From assembly GCA_947495985.1 (NCBI GenBank), contig CANMBD010000001.1, positions 1,612,001 to 1,676,000 of the forward strand: a stretch of 64,000 bases of DNA, given 5' to 3'. Each line of letters starts with the position of its first letter. Position 1 is the stretch's first letter. Shown here one piece after another: positions 1-9,106 of this stretch. A model generated the notes under the pieces. The model did no database searches. It saw only the letters and a list, made by a program, of their open reading frames with translations, and had not been told where the DNA came from. The DNA comes from an uncultured Sphingomonadaceae bacterium. Its GTDB lineage: Bacteria > Pseudomonadota > Alphaproteobacteria > Sphingomonadales > Sphingomonadaceae. The position numbers were made by a program, and so were the translations under genes.

Positions 1-34
1 GAGTGAAGAGGCGGGATTTTTGTCTAACACCGCT

Positions 35-126
35 CCCTCCCTCCGCCCGGGTTAACGGGATCAGGTTCAACGGGTCGCGGCCTATTCCGCTCTCAACCTG
101 CGTTCACGCACAGGCTCCCCGGGGAT
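35..126 (-). promoter_or_regulatory. TPP (thiamine pyrophosphate) riboswitch
   Basis: Read on the minus strand, this segment carries the hallmarks of a THI element: GGGGAGCC at the 5' side, a GGTTGAGA block (canonical GGCTGAGA), then GACCCGTTGAACCTGATC and GTTAA, closing with GGCGGAGGGA. These are the two thiamine-diphosphate-binding arms plus the P1 closing stem. It reads leftwards, so the controlled gene (probably a thiamine synthesis or transport gene such as thiC) starts before position 1. The start and end are approximate. Confidence 0.93.
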
Positions 127-214
127 GAGTCGCAGGTTAGTGCGCTCATGCCCGAAGGTCCAGTGAAGATTGGTAGGGGTAGCGATAGAAGCTGCGTGAC
201 GAAACGCGAATTTC

Positions 215-1381
215 CTACCAACCAGGGACGAAATATTTTGGTGGAACTGCACAGCCCCAATAGAAACCTTGCCCGAAATCCGCGCCAAGCAGGCGTGCCT
301 GCGCCAGATGATGTTTGGTTTCGATCCCTTCGATGACCGACCGTGCTTTGCGGCCGCGACAGAATTCCAGCATTGAAGCGAGTAGCGAAATCGGAATATC
401 GCCGTCATAGCAGGCATTGAAAATATTCTTGTCGATTTTCAGTTCGTCAAACGGGATTTTTGATATCCGGTCGAGATTGGCAAGGCCGGTACCATAATCG
501 TCAATCGAAATACCCAACCCGTGGCCGCGGAGCGAATGGCACACTGCCGCAAGGCGGTCGACATCGACCACACGGGACTCTTCAGTTATTTCGAGCATCA
601 GTTGGCCGGGCCGAATATCTGCATGTTTCAGCCGGCTGATGAGTGCATCGACAAAGCGCCGGTAAGTCATCATGATCGCGCTGCAGTTGAAGGACACGGG
701 AACCGCTCGGCCCCGTTTTGCAAGAGCTGTGGCGAGCTTGATTGATTCATCAACCACGACCAGGGTGGCTTCCACCTCGACTGCGACATCGACCAGATCG
801 GAAAAGATAATGGCGGGGTTCAAAGCACGCCGGGTTTTCACCCGGGTCAGCGCTTCGTAACCGACGATCTTGTCATTATCCAGAGACTGCTTGGACTGAA
901 ACTCGACCGAAAGGTTTGGTAACAGCCTGTCCGTTTCGACCAGCGCGCAAACATAGTCGAGATCGTTGACCGCATGGCCGCTGACATCGGCCATGCGTTC
1001 GATCAAATTGCACAAGGTCGGGACCGCGTAGGGTTTTTGTAATCGCTGGACGACACTGGCAGCATCAAAGGCCAGCTCATCATCGCTGCTATCCTTTGGG
1101 TTCGGCGTCAATATGACCGGCATGGAAGATCGCAGTCCGGAAAACCGGTCAAGCAACTCGCTGCCATTTTCTCTCATAGTTTTGGGATCAATGACCAGAG
1201 CGTCCGGCCCGAAAACCAGACTGGCTTCTTCATCCAGTTTGGAAAATACACAAGCGACAGAAATATCATTGGCTTCCAGATCATCTTGCAATGACCTGGA
1301 AAGCGCATTTTCTTCTTCAACAATGATGACTTTGGCTGTCGACATCGTTGGAGGCATTGCGGAGGATGTTGTGGAGGACAT
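215..1381 (-). CDS. EAL-domain c-di-GMP phosphodiesterase with receiver-like N-terminus
   Basis: A 388-residue protein predicted to hydrolyse cyclic di-GMP. Roughly residues 15-130 resemble a response-regulator receiver: KVIIVEEEN for the acidic pocket, a VIDP strand with the possible phospho-Asp, and a QKPY segment at the conserved Lys-Pro. The C-terminal ~240 residues form an EAL domain with the signature residues present: GYEALTRV, LEITEES, SIDDYGTG, ELKIDKNIF, VIEGIET and GADFGQGF. Retention of the metal ligands and the lysine argues for activity rather than a c-di-GMP sensor. I chose the ATG at 1381 because AAGGTG lies about 6 nt upstream; a GTG three codons earlier is also possible. No transmembrane segment is seen, so it is probably cytoplasmic. 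It lies downstream of sciP on the same strand. Confidence 0.88.
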   Translation of the reverse strand: MSSTTSSAMPPTMSTAKVIIVEEENALSRSLQDDLEANDISVACVFSKLDEEASLVFGPDALVIDPKTMRENGSELLDRFSGLRSSMPVILTPNPKDSSDDELAFDAASVVQRLQKPYAVPTLCNLIERMADVSGHAVNDLDYVCALVETDRLLPNLSVEFQSKQSLDNDKIVGYEALTRVKTRRALNPAIIFSDLVDVAVEVEATLVVVDESIKLATALAKRGRAVPVSFNCSAIMMTYRRFVDALISRLKHADIRPGQLMLEITEESRVVDVDRLAAVCHSLRGHGLGISIDDYGTGLANLDRISKIPFDELKIDKNIFNACYDGDIPISLLASMLEFCRGRKARSVIEGIETKHHLAQARLLGADFGQGFYWGCAVPPKYFVPGW

Positions 1382-1485
1382 AGGGGGCACCTTATTAGAT
1401 TGGGTTTCGCTATAACGGTCCTGAAAATGGGGCCGAGCGAAAGAGTGAAAATTTTAAAATGTAAGGAAAAGCGTTCAGGCTTTTG

Positions 1486-1505
1486 GGCTTGTCGTACCAA
1501 GCCCC
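1486..1505 (-). terminator. Possible terminator hairpin after sciP
   Basis: Arms GGGCTTG and CAAGCCC (7 bp) flank a 6-nt loop, 20 nt past the sciP stop. There is no U-tract on the minus strand, so it is at best an atypical terminator or attenuator between sciP and the EAL gene. Confidence 0.3.
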
Positions 1506-1525
1506 TGACCTGATCTAAAAGCCGT

Positions 1526-1822
1526 TCACATATCCTGATTGAAGCTTTGGTCGCGATATTCCTGTAAGTGGGTGATGCGTAAACCAGACATGCCAGAACG
1601 ATGGATCGCCTGCTGCCAAGAGATAAGCTCCTCCAGCGACAGATCATAACGTTCACAGGCTTCATCCGTGGTCAACAGCCCGCCATTCACGGCAGCGACG
1701 ACCTCGGCTTTACGCCTTATCACCCAGCGGGTTGTATCCGCGGGTGGCAAGTCATGTTCGGCGAGCGCTTCCCCAAGCGGGCCGATGACTCTGGTAGCTT
1801 TTGGTATCGTAACATGTTTCAT
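1526..1822 (-). CDS. sciP: SciP-like CtrA inhibitor (DUF1153)
   Basis: A 98-residue cytoplasmic protein matching the DUF1153/SciP family. In Caulobacter, SciP binds the master regulator CtrA and blocks activation of its promoters. The sequence has the family layout: VIGPLGEALAEHDLPP, then TTRWVIRRKAEVVAAV and GLLTTDEACERYDLS, forming a helix-turn-helix-like core, then ISWQQAIHRSGMSGLR. The ATG at 1822 is chosen because ATGAGG sits 6 nt upstream and the length matches the family (about 90-100 residues). An in-frame ATG four codons upstream lacks a good ribosome site. A CtrA-like site lies about 90 nt upstream, consistent with sciP being itself a CtrA target. Confidence 0.92.
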   Translation of the reverse strand: MKHVTIPKATRVIGPLGEALAEHDLPPADTTRWVIRRKAEVVAAVNGGLLTTDEACERYDLSLEELISWQQAIHRSGMSGLRITHLQEYRDQSFNQDM

Positions 1823-1912
1823 ATGGAACCTCATTTCTGCCTTTCGGCGTTGCCCTGTTCCTATGCCCGTGCATAAAAATGCTCTGAGGATGTTAAGTGC
1901 GTCTAAATTTCT

Positions 1913-1931
1913 ATGGTTAATAAGGATTAAC
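1913..1931 (-). promoter_or_regulatory. Candidate CtrA-binding site upstream of sciP
   Basis: On the minus strand the sequence contains GTTAATCC followed by TTATTAACCAT. That is a TTAA half-site, 6 nt, then the classic TTAACCAT half-site. The CtrA consensus is TTAA-N7-TTAA(C), so the spacer is one base short. The position, about 90 nt before the sciP start, is where an activator site would be expected. Confidence 0.5.
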
Positions 1932-2160
1932 ATCTGACGCTTGCGACAGACGGTTCTCTGACGGCGTTAGTTGCCCAAAACATCCGGATTCCAAGATCGA
2001 TAATCATCGAATTTTCTTACATTTAACCCAATAAAACAAAAGCCTGATTTGAAATCCTCATTCTTTGTGATACTCGGTTGACCCGTTTGACTTTTCGGCA
2101 TCACCTTTGCGCCACGTCGCCTCTCTTCGTTAACCAAACGGGATTTTGCAGGAGAAAAAA

Positions 2161-4197
2161 ATGTCTGTCATCACCACTGAAAAACATCAGAATGTATTGG
2201 TCATCATCTCGAACAATCCGCCGGTCAATGCGCTCGGTGCGGCAGTTCGACAGGGACTTGTCGACGGCATTGAAGAGGCCTTGTCCGACGACGAGATTGA
2301 GGCCGTAGTCGTTCGCTGTGACGGACGGACATTTTTTGCCGGTGCGGACATTACGGAGTTTGGCAAGCCTATGCAGGGGCCGAATCTGGGCGAGGCCATT
2401 GACCGGTTGGAAGCCAGCAACAAGCCGGTTGTCGCGGCGATCCACGGGACGGCGCTTGGCGGCGGCTGTGAAGTTGCCTTGGCGTGCCATTACCGTGTCG
2501 CAGTGCCATCGGCCAAAATGGGCCTTCCCGAGGTAAAACTGGGCCTGATCCCCGGTGCCGCCGGAACGCAGCGCTTGCCGCGGGTGGTTGGCGCAGAGGC
2601 GGCTTTGCCTATGGTCGTCATCGGCAATCCGATTTCTGCGAAGAAGGCGCATGCTATCGGCCTGGTCGACCAGATTGTCGGCGAAGACAGTCTGGCAGAA
2701 GATGCGATCGCCTTTGCGCGCGAACAGATTGGCAAGGCACCGCCGCGTTCTTCGGAAGGCACCGCCAATGAAGATGGTATCAAAAATCCAGCAATATTTG
2801 ATGAATTCCGCCAAAAGAACGGCCGTAAAATCCGCGGGTTCGATGCGCCGGAAGCGGGCATTCAGGCCGTTAAGGCCGCGGGTGAGCTGTTTTATACCGA
2901 TGGTGTCAAGAAAGAGGGCGAGCTTTTCATGAAGCTGATGACCGGCACCCAGTCGGCAGCCATGCGCCATTATTTCTTCGCCGAACGCGCGGCGAACAAG
3001 ATCGACGGCATTGACCCCAAAATCGAGCTGATCCCGATCAAGAAAGTCGGCATATTGGGCGCCGGAACCATGGGCGGCGGCATTGGCATGAACTTTCTGT
3101 CCGCCGGTATTCCCGTGACCATTGTCGAACTGAAAGAAGAAGCGCTGGAACGCGGTGTTGGCGTGATCCGCAAAAATTACGAAAATACAGCGAAACGCGG
3201 ACGAATGAATGAAGAGCAGGTCGAAGGCGCGATGAGCCTTTTGACGCCGAGCCTGTCCTATGATGACCTCGCCGATTGCGATCTGGTGATCGAAGCGGTG
3301 TTCGAGAATATGGATGTCAAAAAGGAGGTCTTCGCCAAGCTCGACGGCATTGTAAAACAGGGCGCGATCCTTGCCAGCAACACCAGCTATCTGAATATTG
3401 ACGAGATTGCTTCGGTGACCAAGCGGCCTGAATATGTTCTCGGTCTGCACTTTTTCTCGCCGGCCAATATCATGAAATTGCTCGAAATTGTGCGCGGTGA
3501 GAAGACAGCGGATGACGTGCTGATGACAGCGATGAAGCTGTCGAAGAAAATCGGCAAGGTCGCGGCAGTCTCTGGCGTTTGTCCCGGCTTTATCGGCAAC
3601 CGGATGCTCAGCCCGCGTCAGGAGCAAGCGAATATCATGATCATGGAAGGCGCCAATTACTGGGACGTGGATGATGTGTTGTTGGACTTCGGCTTTCCGA
3701 TGGGGCCGTTCCAGATGTCCGATCTCGCCGGAGTCGACATTGGCTGGCACCGCGATCCCGAACGCATTGAAACATTGCGCGATGCCCTATGTGCCGTCGG
3801 TCGCTGGGGACAAAAAGTCGGCAAAGGTTTTTATGACTATAATGAAGCGCGGCAACGCACCCCAGCCGATGAGGTCAAACAGATTATCTCTGAATTCGCT
3901 GCCAAAGCGGGCAAAGAGCAGCGCGAAATTTCAAAGGACGAAATCCGCGAGCGCCTGCTTTATCCCATGGTCAACGAGGGCGCGAAAATCCTGGAAGAAG
4001 GCATGGCCCAGCGGGCGAGTGATATCGATGTGGTCTGGATCAATGGCTATGGCTGGCCGCTGTATACCGGCGGTCCGATGTTCTGGGCCGATACGGTCGG
4101 GCTTGATAACGTGGTTGCGGGCCTGAAAAAGCATGACCTGCCAGTGGCAAAGCTGCTGGAAGAAAAAGCTGCTGCAGGCGGCAAGTTTAACGGATAA
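2161..4197 (+). CDS. fadB: Multifunctional beta-oxidation protein: enoyl-CoA hydratase / 3-hydroxyacyl-CoA dehydrogenase
   Basis: A 678-residue FadB/FadJ-type enzyme that hydrates enoyl-CoA and oxidises 3-hydroxyacyl-CoA with NAD. Residues 1-190 form the crotonase domain, with the oxyanion segment [13 protein letters not shown] near 94 and [18 protein letters not shown] carrying a catalytic glutamate. The NAD-binding dehydrogenase domain begins near 293 ([13 protein letters not shown]). The catalytic histidine lies in [12 protein letters not shown] near 428, and [11 protein letters not shown] starts the first C-terminal helical domain. It is somewhat shorter than E. coli FadB (about 730), as is usual in this class. 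The ATG at 2161 has AGGAG 6-7 nt upstream. The next gene, an acyl-CoA ligase, follows after 29 nt, so the two probably form an operon for fatty-acid activation and oxidation. Confidence 0.93.
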   Translation: MSVITTEKHQNVLVIISNNPPVNALGAAVRQGLVDGIEEALSDDEIEAVVVRCDGRTFFAGADITEFGKPMQGPNLGEAIDRLEASNKPVVAAIHGTALGGGCEVALACHYRVAVPSAKMGLPEVKLGLIPGAAGTQRLPRVVGAEAALPMVVIGNPISAKKAHAIGLVDQIVGEDSLAEDAIAFAREQIGKAPPRSSEGTANEDGIKNPAIFDEFRQKNGRKIRGFDAPEAGIQAVKAAGELFYTDGVKKEGELFMKLMTGTQSAAMRHYFFAERAANKIDGIDPKIELIPIKKVGILGAGTMGGGIGMNFLSAGIPVTIVELKEEALERGVGVIRKNYENTAKRGRMNEEQVEGAMSLLTPSLSYDDLADCDLVIEAVFENMDVKKEVFAKLDGIVKQGAILASNTSYLNIDEIASVTKRPEYVLGLHFFSPANIMKLLEIVRGEKTADDVLMTAMKLSKKIGKVAAVSGVCPGFIGNRMLSPRQEQANIMIMEGANYWDVDDVLLDFGFPMGPFQMSDLAGVDIGWHRDPERIETLRDALCAVGRWGQKVGKGFYDYNEARQRTPADEVKQIISEFAAKAGKEQREISKDEIRERLLYPMVNEGAKILEEGMAQRASDIDVVWINGYGWPLYTGGPMFWADTVGLDNVVAGLKKHDLPVAKLLEEKAAAGGKFNG

Positions 4198-4226
4198 GGT
4201 CGCTTCTATCGATTAGGAGAATATTA

Positions 4227-5969
4227 TTGTCAGCTGAAGCTATAGATCCGCTGGAAAAGTGGACACCGCCCGCTGGATGGCCCGTACGATCACGCGAAGA
4301 GGTAGACGCCTTGTTATGCGCACCGGGCCAGCCGTTTGAAATGGAGATGGTCGATATTGATGGCGTGGAAACCCGCGTCTGGAAAAATGCCCATCCCACA
4401 CTCGCGGCGATGGCGGAACATGCGCGCGGCCATGGCGATAGCGAATTTCTGATATTTGAGGACGAGCGCGTCACCTATGCCAATTGGTATCGCGCCGTGG
4501 CGGCTCTGGCCGCGGAGCTTCAGAAATTCGGCGTGTCGAAAGGCGACCGGGTTTCGCTCGCCATGCGCAATTTGCCGGAATGGCCGGTGATCTTTTTCGC
4601 GGCAGCCTCTATCGGGGCGATTGTTGTACCGCTCAACGCCTGGTGGACGGATCAAGAACTCGTCTTTGGCCTCGCAAATTCGGAAACCAGCGTATTGCTC
4701 TGCGATGCCGAGCGATGGGACCGGATCTCCCCGCATCTTGGAGAATTGCCGGATCTGAAACATGTCATTGTGGCCCGGAGCCAGAGCGCGTTGGCCGATC
4801 CGGCGCGGGCGCTGGAAGAGATTATCGGACGGCCCAATGATTATGGCGATCTTCCGGATCAGGATCTGCCAGCCGTGGACATGGCCCCTGATGATCCGGC
4901 AACGATATTCTATACCAGCGGTACAACCGGCCAGCCCAAAGGTGCGCTCGGCACACATCGCAACCTGACCACCAATGCGATTTCGGTGGGCTATTCGGGC
5001 GCGGCAGCGGCCTTGCGCCGGGGCAATGAGCTGCCGGAGCCCACGGTTCGGGTTGGCCTGACGGTGGTGCCGATGTTCCATTGCACCGCCTGTTCGGCGA
5101 TCATGATGCCAACCGTTCACGGCGGCCATAAGATGGTCTTCCTGCATAAGTGGGACACGGTGCGGGCGATGGAGATTATCGAGCGAGAAAAGGTCAATGC
5201 CACTGGCGGCGTGCCGTTTATCGCGTGGCAATTGATCGAGCATCCGGATCGCGAGAAATATGATCTGAGTTCGATTGACACGATCAGCTATGGCGGAGCG
5301 CCGTCTGCCCCCGAGCTGGCCCGCAAAATCTACGAGGTTTTTGGCGCCCTGCCCGGCAATGGCTGGGGCATGACCGAGACAATGGCGACGGTCACATCGC
5401 ATAGCGCCGAGGATTATCTCAATCGCCCGACCAGCTGCGGCCCGCCGGTGGCTGCGGCTGACCTGAAAGTCATGAGCGAGGATGGTGCCGACGAAATGCC
5501 GATTGGCGAAGTCGGCGAACTTTGGGCGCGCGGGCCGATGGTGGTGAAAGGCTATTGGAACCGGCCGGACGCAACTGCTGAAACATTCGTCAATGGATGG
5601 GTCCGCACCGGCGATCTGGCGCGTCTGGACGATGAAGGCTTTTGCCATATTGTCGACCGCGCAAAAGACATGATCATCCGCGGCGGGGAGAATATCTACT
5701 CATCCGAGGTAGAAAACGTCCTTTATGATCATCCGGCAGTGATGGATGCAGCTTTGATCGGCATAGAACACAAAACGCTCGGCGAAGAACCTGCGGCGGT
5801 CGTGAATCTGGTGCAGGGTCAAACCGCCACTGAAGTCGAATTGCAGGAATGGGTGCGGGCCCGGCTGGCAAATTTCAAAGTGCCGGTAAAGGTGTTGTTC
5901 AGCGCCGAAAGCTTGCCGCGCAACGCCAACGGCAAAATACTGAAACGCGATCTGAAGTCGTTGTTCTGA
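4227..5969 (+). CDS. Fatty-acyl-CoA synthetase (AMP-dependent ligase)
   Basis: A 580-residue ANL-superfamily ligase that adenylates a carboxylic acid and transfers it to CoA. Motifs appear in order: YTSGTTGQPKG (ATP phosphate loop) near residue 228, GWGMTETMA near 378, RTGDLARLDDEGF with DRAKDMIIRGGENIYSSEVE near 458-485, and the C-terminal lysine loop PRNANGKILKR near 570. Together these make a complete, probably active enzyme. Substrate chain length cannot be read from sequence; the neighbouring beta-oxidation gene suggests medium- or long-chain fatty acids. The start is a TTG with AGGAG 8 nt upstream. The gene ends 3 nt before the convergent tesB. Confidence 0.9.
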   Translation: MSAEAIDPLEKWTPPAGWPVRSREEVDALLCAPGQPFEMEMVDIDGVETRVWKNAHPTLAAMAEHARGHGDSEFLIFEDERVTYANWYRAVAALAAELQKFGVSKGDRVSLAMRNLPEWPVIFFAAASIGAIVVPLNAWWTDQELVFGLANSETSVLLCDAERWDRISPHLGELPDLKHVIVARSQSALADPARALEEIIGRPNDYGDLPDQDLPAVDMAPDDPATIFYTSGTTGQPKGALGTHRNLTTNAISVGYSGAAAALRRGNELPEPTVRVGLTVVPMFHCTACSAIMMPTVHGGHKMVFLHKWDTVRAMEIIEREKVNATGGVPFIAWQLIEHPDREKYDLSSIDTISYGGAPSAPELARKIYEVFGALPGNGWGMTETMATVTSHSAEDYLNRPTSCGPPVAAADLKVMSEDGADEMPIGEVGELWARGPMVVKGYWNRPDATAETFVNGWVRTGDLARLDDEGFCHIVDRAKDMIIRGGENIYSSEVENVLYDHPAVMDAALIGIEHKTLGEEPAAVVNLVQGQTATEVELQEWVRARLANFKVPVKVLFSAESLPRNANGKILKRDLKSLF

Positions 5970-5972
5970 CTG

Positions 5973-6902
5973 TCAGTCGCTTTTCCGCATAATCCGGATC
6001 AGGCCTTCCTGCACGGCGGATGCAACCAGCTTGCCATCCTGCGTATACAGCGAACCGCGATTGAGGCCGCGGGTACCGCCGGTCCAATCGCTGTCCATCA
6101 CGTAGCAAATCCACTGATCCATTCTGAAATCGTCATGGAACCACATCGCATGATCAAGGCTGGTCGAGAATAATCCGGGCGTGGTCCAATGCAATCCGTG
6201 CGGAATCATTGACGTAGAAAGCAATCCCATATCGGATGCGAACGCCAGTGTCGCGCGATGTGTAAGCGGATCATCGGGCATCGGTGCCACGGTTTTGAAC
6301 CATTGATATTGGCGCGCGGGTTCGCTTTTGCCTTCCGGACGAAAGCTTCGCACATCAAAGGGTCGCGGCATGCTCATCCGCTCAATATGCTTGTCCGACA
6401 CTTGCGGGTTGCGGGCGATTTGCTCCATCATGCTCATGCATTGATCAGGCGGCAGAACATCGGGCATCGGGACCTGATGATGGAGCCCGTCAGCCGGTTT
6501 TTGAAAAGACGCCGTCAGGTTGAATATGACCTTGTCATCCTGACGCACAACAACCCGGCGGTTGGAAATGCTGCGTCCGTCAAAATCGCGGTGCACCCGA
6601 AAATGCAACGGCTTGGTCTCGTCTCCAGCGCGCAGAAAATAGGAATGAAGCGAATGAATGGTCTTCTCTTCATTAACGGTATGATCCGCCGCGACAATGG
6701 CCTGTGCAATTACCTGCCCGCCAAAAATGCGCTCGCGTGCCGTCGACGATAGCGCGGGATAGAGAAACTCATCATCAGCATCTGCGGTGAGCTTAAAAGT
6801 ACGGAGCAATCCGGCTATCAGCTTCTCCGCAGGCACGGAGGAGCGATTGGCCAAAGCTTCCGAAAGCCGGCGTTCGACTTGTTCGTCCGTTAGTTGATCC
6901 AA
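5973..6902 (-). CDS. tesB: Acyl-CoA thioesterase II
   Basis: A 309-residue double hot-dog thioesterase that hydrolyses acyl-CoA to free acid and CoA. Near the C-terminus it shows the TesB active-site pattern: an aspartate in SLDHAMWFH, a serine/threonine-rich turn (DWTGGTRGLNRG) and a glutamine in ASAVQEG, matching the Asp-Thr-Gln network of E. coli TesB. The length is normal for the family. The start appears to be TTG at 6902, with AAGGAA about 11 nt upstream; no nearby downstream ATG would keep the conserved N-terminus. It lies downstream of the thiolase on the same strand (about 40 nt gap) and converges on the acyl-CoA ligase. A likely role is releasing CoA from acyl-CoAs that stall in beta-oxidation. 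Confidence 0.92.
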   Translation of the reverse strand: MDQLTDEQVERRLSEALANRSSVPAEKLIAGLLRTFKLTADADDEFLYPALSSTARERIFGGQVIAQAIVAADHTVNEEKTIHSLHSYFLRAGDETKPLHFRVHRDFDGRSISNRRVVVRQDDKVIFNLTASFQKPADGLHHQVPMPDVLPPDQCMSMMEQIARNPQVSDKHIERMSMPRPFDVRSFRPEGKSEPARQYQWFKTVAPMPDDPLTHRATLAFASDMGLLSTSMIPHGLHWTTPGLFSTSLDHAMWFHDDFRMDQWICYVMDSDWTGGTRGLNRGSLYTQDGKLVASAVQEGLIRIMRKSD

Positions 6903-6943
6903 AACTGCTTCTATTCCTTAAGTGTGCGTGTTGTCTCGAAAGT

Positions 6944-8116
6944 TCAGGGGTAGATTTCGAACAGGCCTGCTCCGCCCTGACCACCACCAATACACATGGT
7001 CACAACGCCCCATTTTGCACCGCGACGACGGCCTTCCTGCAGCAAATGCCCGGCACAGCGCGCGCCGGTCATGCCAAAGGGATGGCCGATCGAAATGGAT
7101 CCGCCATTGACGTTATATTTTTCCGGATCAATGCCCAGACGATCGCGGCTGTAGAGACACTGGCTCGCAAAGGCTTCATTGAGTTCCCAGATATCAATAT
7201 CATCGACCGTCAGGCCTTGTCGTTCGAGAAGCTTGGGAACCGCAAAGACAGGACCAATGCCCATTTCATCCGGTTCGCACCCGGCAACGGCCCAGGATAC
7301 GAAACGGCCCAGCGGTTCCAGCCCGCGCCGTTCGGCTTCTTTGGCTTCCATTAACAATACCGCAGCGGCACCATCGGACAATTGGCTGGCATTGCCGGCA
7401 GTGATATATTTGCCTTCACCCATGACCGGCTGCAATTTGGCGAGACCTTCCAGGGTCGTGGTCGGACGATTGCACTCGTCCCGATCAACCGTGTAATCGA
7501 CAATGCTTTCTTCCTTGGTTTCCTTGTCGACGACTTTCATCTTCGTCTGCATCGGCACGATTTCATCGGCAAAAAGCCCGACTTCTTGAGCCTTGGCCAT
7601 ACGTTGCTGTGATTGCAGGGAATATTCGTCCTGATATTCGCGGCTGACATTGTAACGCTCCGCCACAATATCCGCTGTATCAATCATGGGCATGAAGATA
7701 TCGGGTGCGATTTTCAGGATTTCGTTATCGATGCTGCCTTCCGGCGCGCGCTGTCCTTGCATTGAAATGCTCTCCACCCCGCCAGCGACAACGCAATCCG
7801 CGCCATCACCGCGAATATGGTTTGCAGCCATGGCGATGGCCTGCATCCCTGACGAACAGAAGCGGTTGATCGTGGCACCAGCGGTGGTTTTGGGCAGCCC
7901 GGCAAGAAGCGCGGCATTGCGACCGATATTTGGCGCGGCATGGGCGACATTGCCCATCAGGCTGTCGTCGACAAAGTCACTTTCAACGCCCGACTTGGCA
8001 ACGGCGTGCTTGATGGCATGCGCCGCCATCGTCATCGGCGGTGTGATGTTAAACCCACCCCGCCCGGCTTTGGCGAGCCCGGTACGGGCATAAGATACGA
8101 CGACTGCTTCACGCAT
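6944..8116 (-). CDS. Acetyl-CoA acyltransferase (thiolase)
   Basis: A 390-residue thiolase with the three catalytic elements: acyl-accepting cysteine in RFCSSGMQAIAMA, histidine in SIGHPFGMTGARCAGH, and the C-terminal proton-transfer cysteine in CIGGGQGGAGLFEI. It cleaves 3-ketoacyl-CoA (degradative, FadA-like) or condenses acetyl-CoA (biosynthetic). The neighbouring fadB-like gene, acyl-CoA ligase and thioesterase favour the degradative role, but sequence alone does not settle it. The ATG at 8116 has GGAG 8 nt upstream. It is followed by tesB, probably in one transcript. Confidence 0.92.
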   Translation of the reverse strand: MREAVVVSYARTGLAKAGRGGFNITPPMTMAAHAIKHAVAKSGVESDFVDDSLMGNVAHAAPNIGRNAALLAGLPKTTAGATINRFCSSGMQAIAMAANHIRGDGADCVVAGGVESISMQGQRAPEGSIDNEILKIAPDIFMPMIDTADIVAERYNVSREYQDEYSLQSQQRMAKAQEVGLFADEIVPMQTKMKVVDKETKEESIVDYTVDRDECNRPTTTLEGLAKLQPVMGEGKYITAGNASQLSDGAAAVLLMEAKEAERRGLEPLGRFVSWAVAGCEPDEMGIGPVFAVPKLLERQGLTVDDIDIWELNEAFASQCLYSRDRLGIDPEKYNVNGGSISIGHPFGMTGARCAGHLLQEGRRRGAKWGVVTMCIGGGQGGAGLFEIYP

Positions 8117-8186
8117 GATAAAATCTCCATTTGATGGTGACGGCCTAAATCGATTTGGGACCTTGTCAAGCCATGGTCAGGGAATC

Positions 8187-8209
8187 ATGGCAGTCGGCCG
8201 ACCTGCCAT
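8187..8209 (-). terminator. Possible terminator hairpin after the DUF1295 gene
   Basis: ATGGCAG and CTGCCAT arms (7 bp) enclose a 9-nt loop, 14 nt past the stop of the DUF1295 gene. No U-tract follows, so this is only a candidate boundary between the oxygenase/thiolase transcript and the downstream thiolase-tesB pair. Confidence 0.3.
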
Positions 8210-8222
8210 CCCATACACCTGT

Positions 8223-9092
8223 TCAGTTGACCTTGGGCGGCCTGGGGATCAGGACGGGAACCGATTTGCAATATTCGACATATTCCGGATCGTTCCCCCA
8301 TTTTTTCTGCCCGGCAGCCTCCAGTTTGGGGACGCCGCTGACCCGCATCAGCAAGGTTGCGACAAAAATCGGCGAGATGATCGTTACCCATTGCCAGCCA
8401 GACAAAAGCGGCAGCGACATGATGGTTATGCCTGTCCAAAGCAGGATTTCCCCGAAGTAGTTGGGATGTCTCGACCAGGCCCACAGGCCCGAAGAGATAA
8501 AGCGCCCCTTGTTTTCCCGGTTGCTACGAAATGTCCTTTTTTGCTGGTCGGCGATCGCTTCAATCGCGAAACCGGCAATCCACAGGCCGATACCGACATA
8601 GGCAAAAACATCCAGTGGAAGCCGCGTGGCATTGGTAATGATGGCCAAGGCACTGGCTGCCGTCAGCAGAACCCAAAGCCCCTGCAAAGTCCAAGTTAGA
8701 AAAAAACGCGGCGGCGAAATTTTTATCTGGTCAAACCGCTGATCATGACCATCCGCCTTTATCCGCAAGAACAGAAACGATCCCAGTCGAAGCGCCCAGA
8801 CCGCAACCATCGCGGCCACAATGACAGCACGAATATCCAGCGGCGCTGACAACGCGCATGCGACAACCATGATTGTGAGATAGGTGATGGAACCAGTAAG
8901 ATCATAGAATTTTTCTGTCTGAGCCATATTGGCAGGGATGAAAGCCAGCCAGTTGATGGCATAGGCCAGGATACCGCACAGCAAAAAAACGGGCATGGCG
9001 CCAAATATCATTCCGCCCTGGCTACCCGCAAACGCAACAGCTGCGCCCAGCCCAATAGATATGACAAGACCGATCAGTATTTTTGAGTTCAC
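8223..9092 (-). CDS. DUF1295 family membrane protein (steroid 5-alpha-reductase-like fold)
   Basis: A 289-residue integral membrane protein with about seven hydrophobic segments. The C-terminal third carries the conserved DUF1295/isoprenylcysteine-methyltransferase-like block: NKGRFISSGLWAWSRHPNYFGEILLWTG, in two parts (NKGRFISSGLWAWSRHPN and YFGEILLW), which in related enzymes binds the pyridine nucleotide or SAM. Members are annotated as 3-oxo-5-alpha-steroid 4-dehydrogenase-like reductases; the substrate here is unknown. The start is GTG at 9092 with AGGGGGG 8 nt upstream. That leaves 15 nt after the upstream thiolase-family gene, so they are co-transcribed and may act on the same lipid or terpenoid substrate. 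Confidence 0.8.
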   Translation of the reverse strand: MNSKILIGLVISIGLGAAVAFAGSQGGMIFGAMPVFLLCGILAYAINWLAFIPANMAQTEKFYDLTGSITYLTIMVVACALSAPLDIRAVIVAAMVAVWALRLGSFLFLRIKADGHDQRFDQIKISPPRFFLTWTLQGLWVLLTAASALAIITNATRLPLDVFAYVGIGLWIAGFAIEAIADQQKRTFRSNRENKGRFISSGLWAWSRHPNYFGEILLWTGITIMSLPLLSGWQWVTIISPIFVATLLMRVSGVPKLEAAGQKKWGNDPEYVEYCKSVPVLIPRPPKVN

Positions 9093-9106
9093 CGCTAAAA
9101 CCCCCC

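Noticed and set aside
2101..3750. 549-codon minus-strand open frame opposite the fadB-like gene
   Set aside because: His/Arg/Asp-rich composition typical of an antisense shadow; the plus-strand gene has complete enzyme motifs.
4314..5648. 444-codon minus-strand open frame opposite the acyl-CoA ligase
   Set aside because: Shadow of a well-supported enzyme gene, with no recognisable domain.
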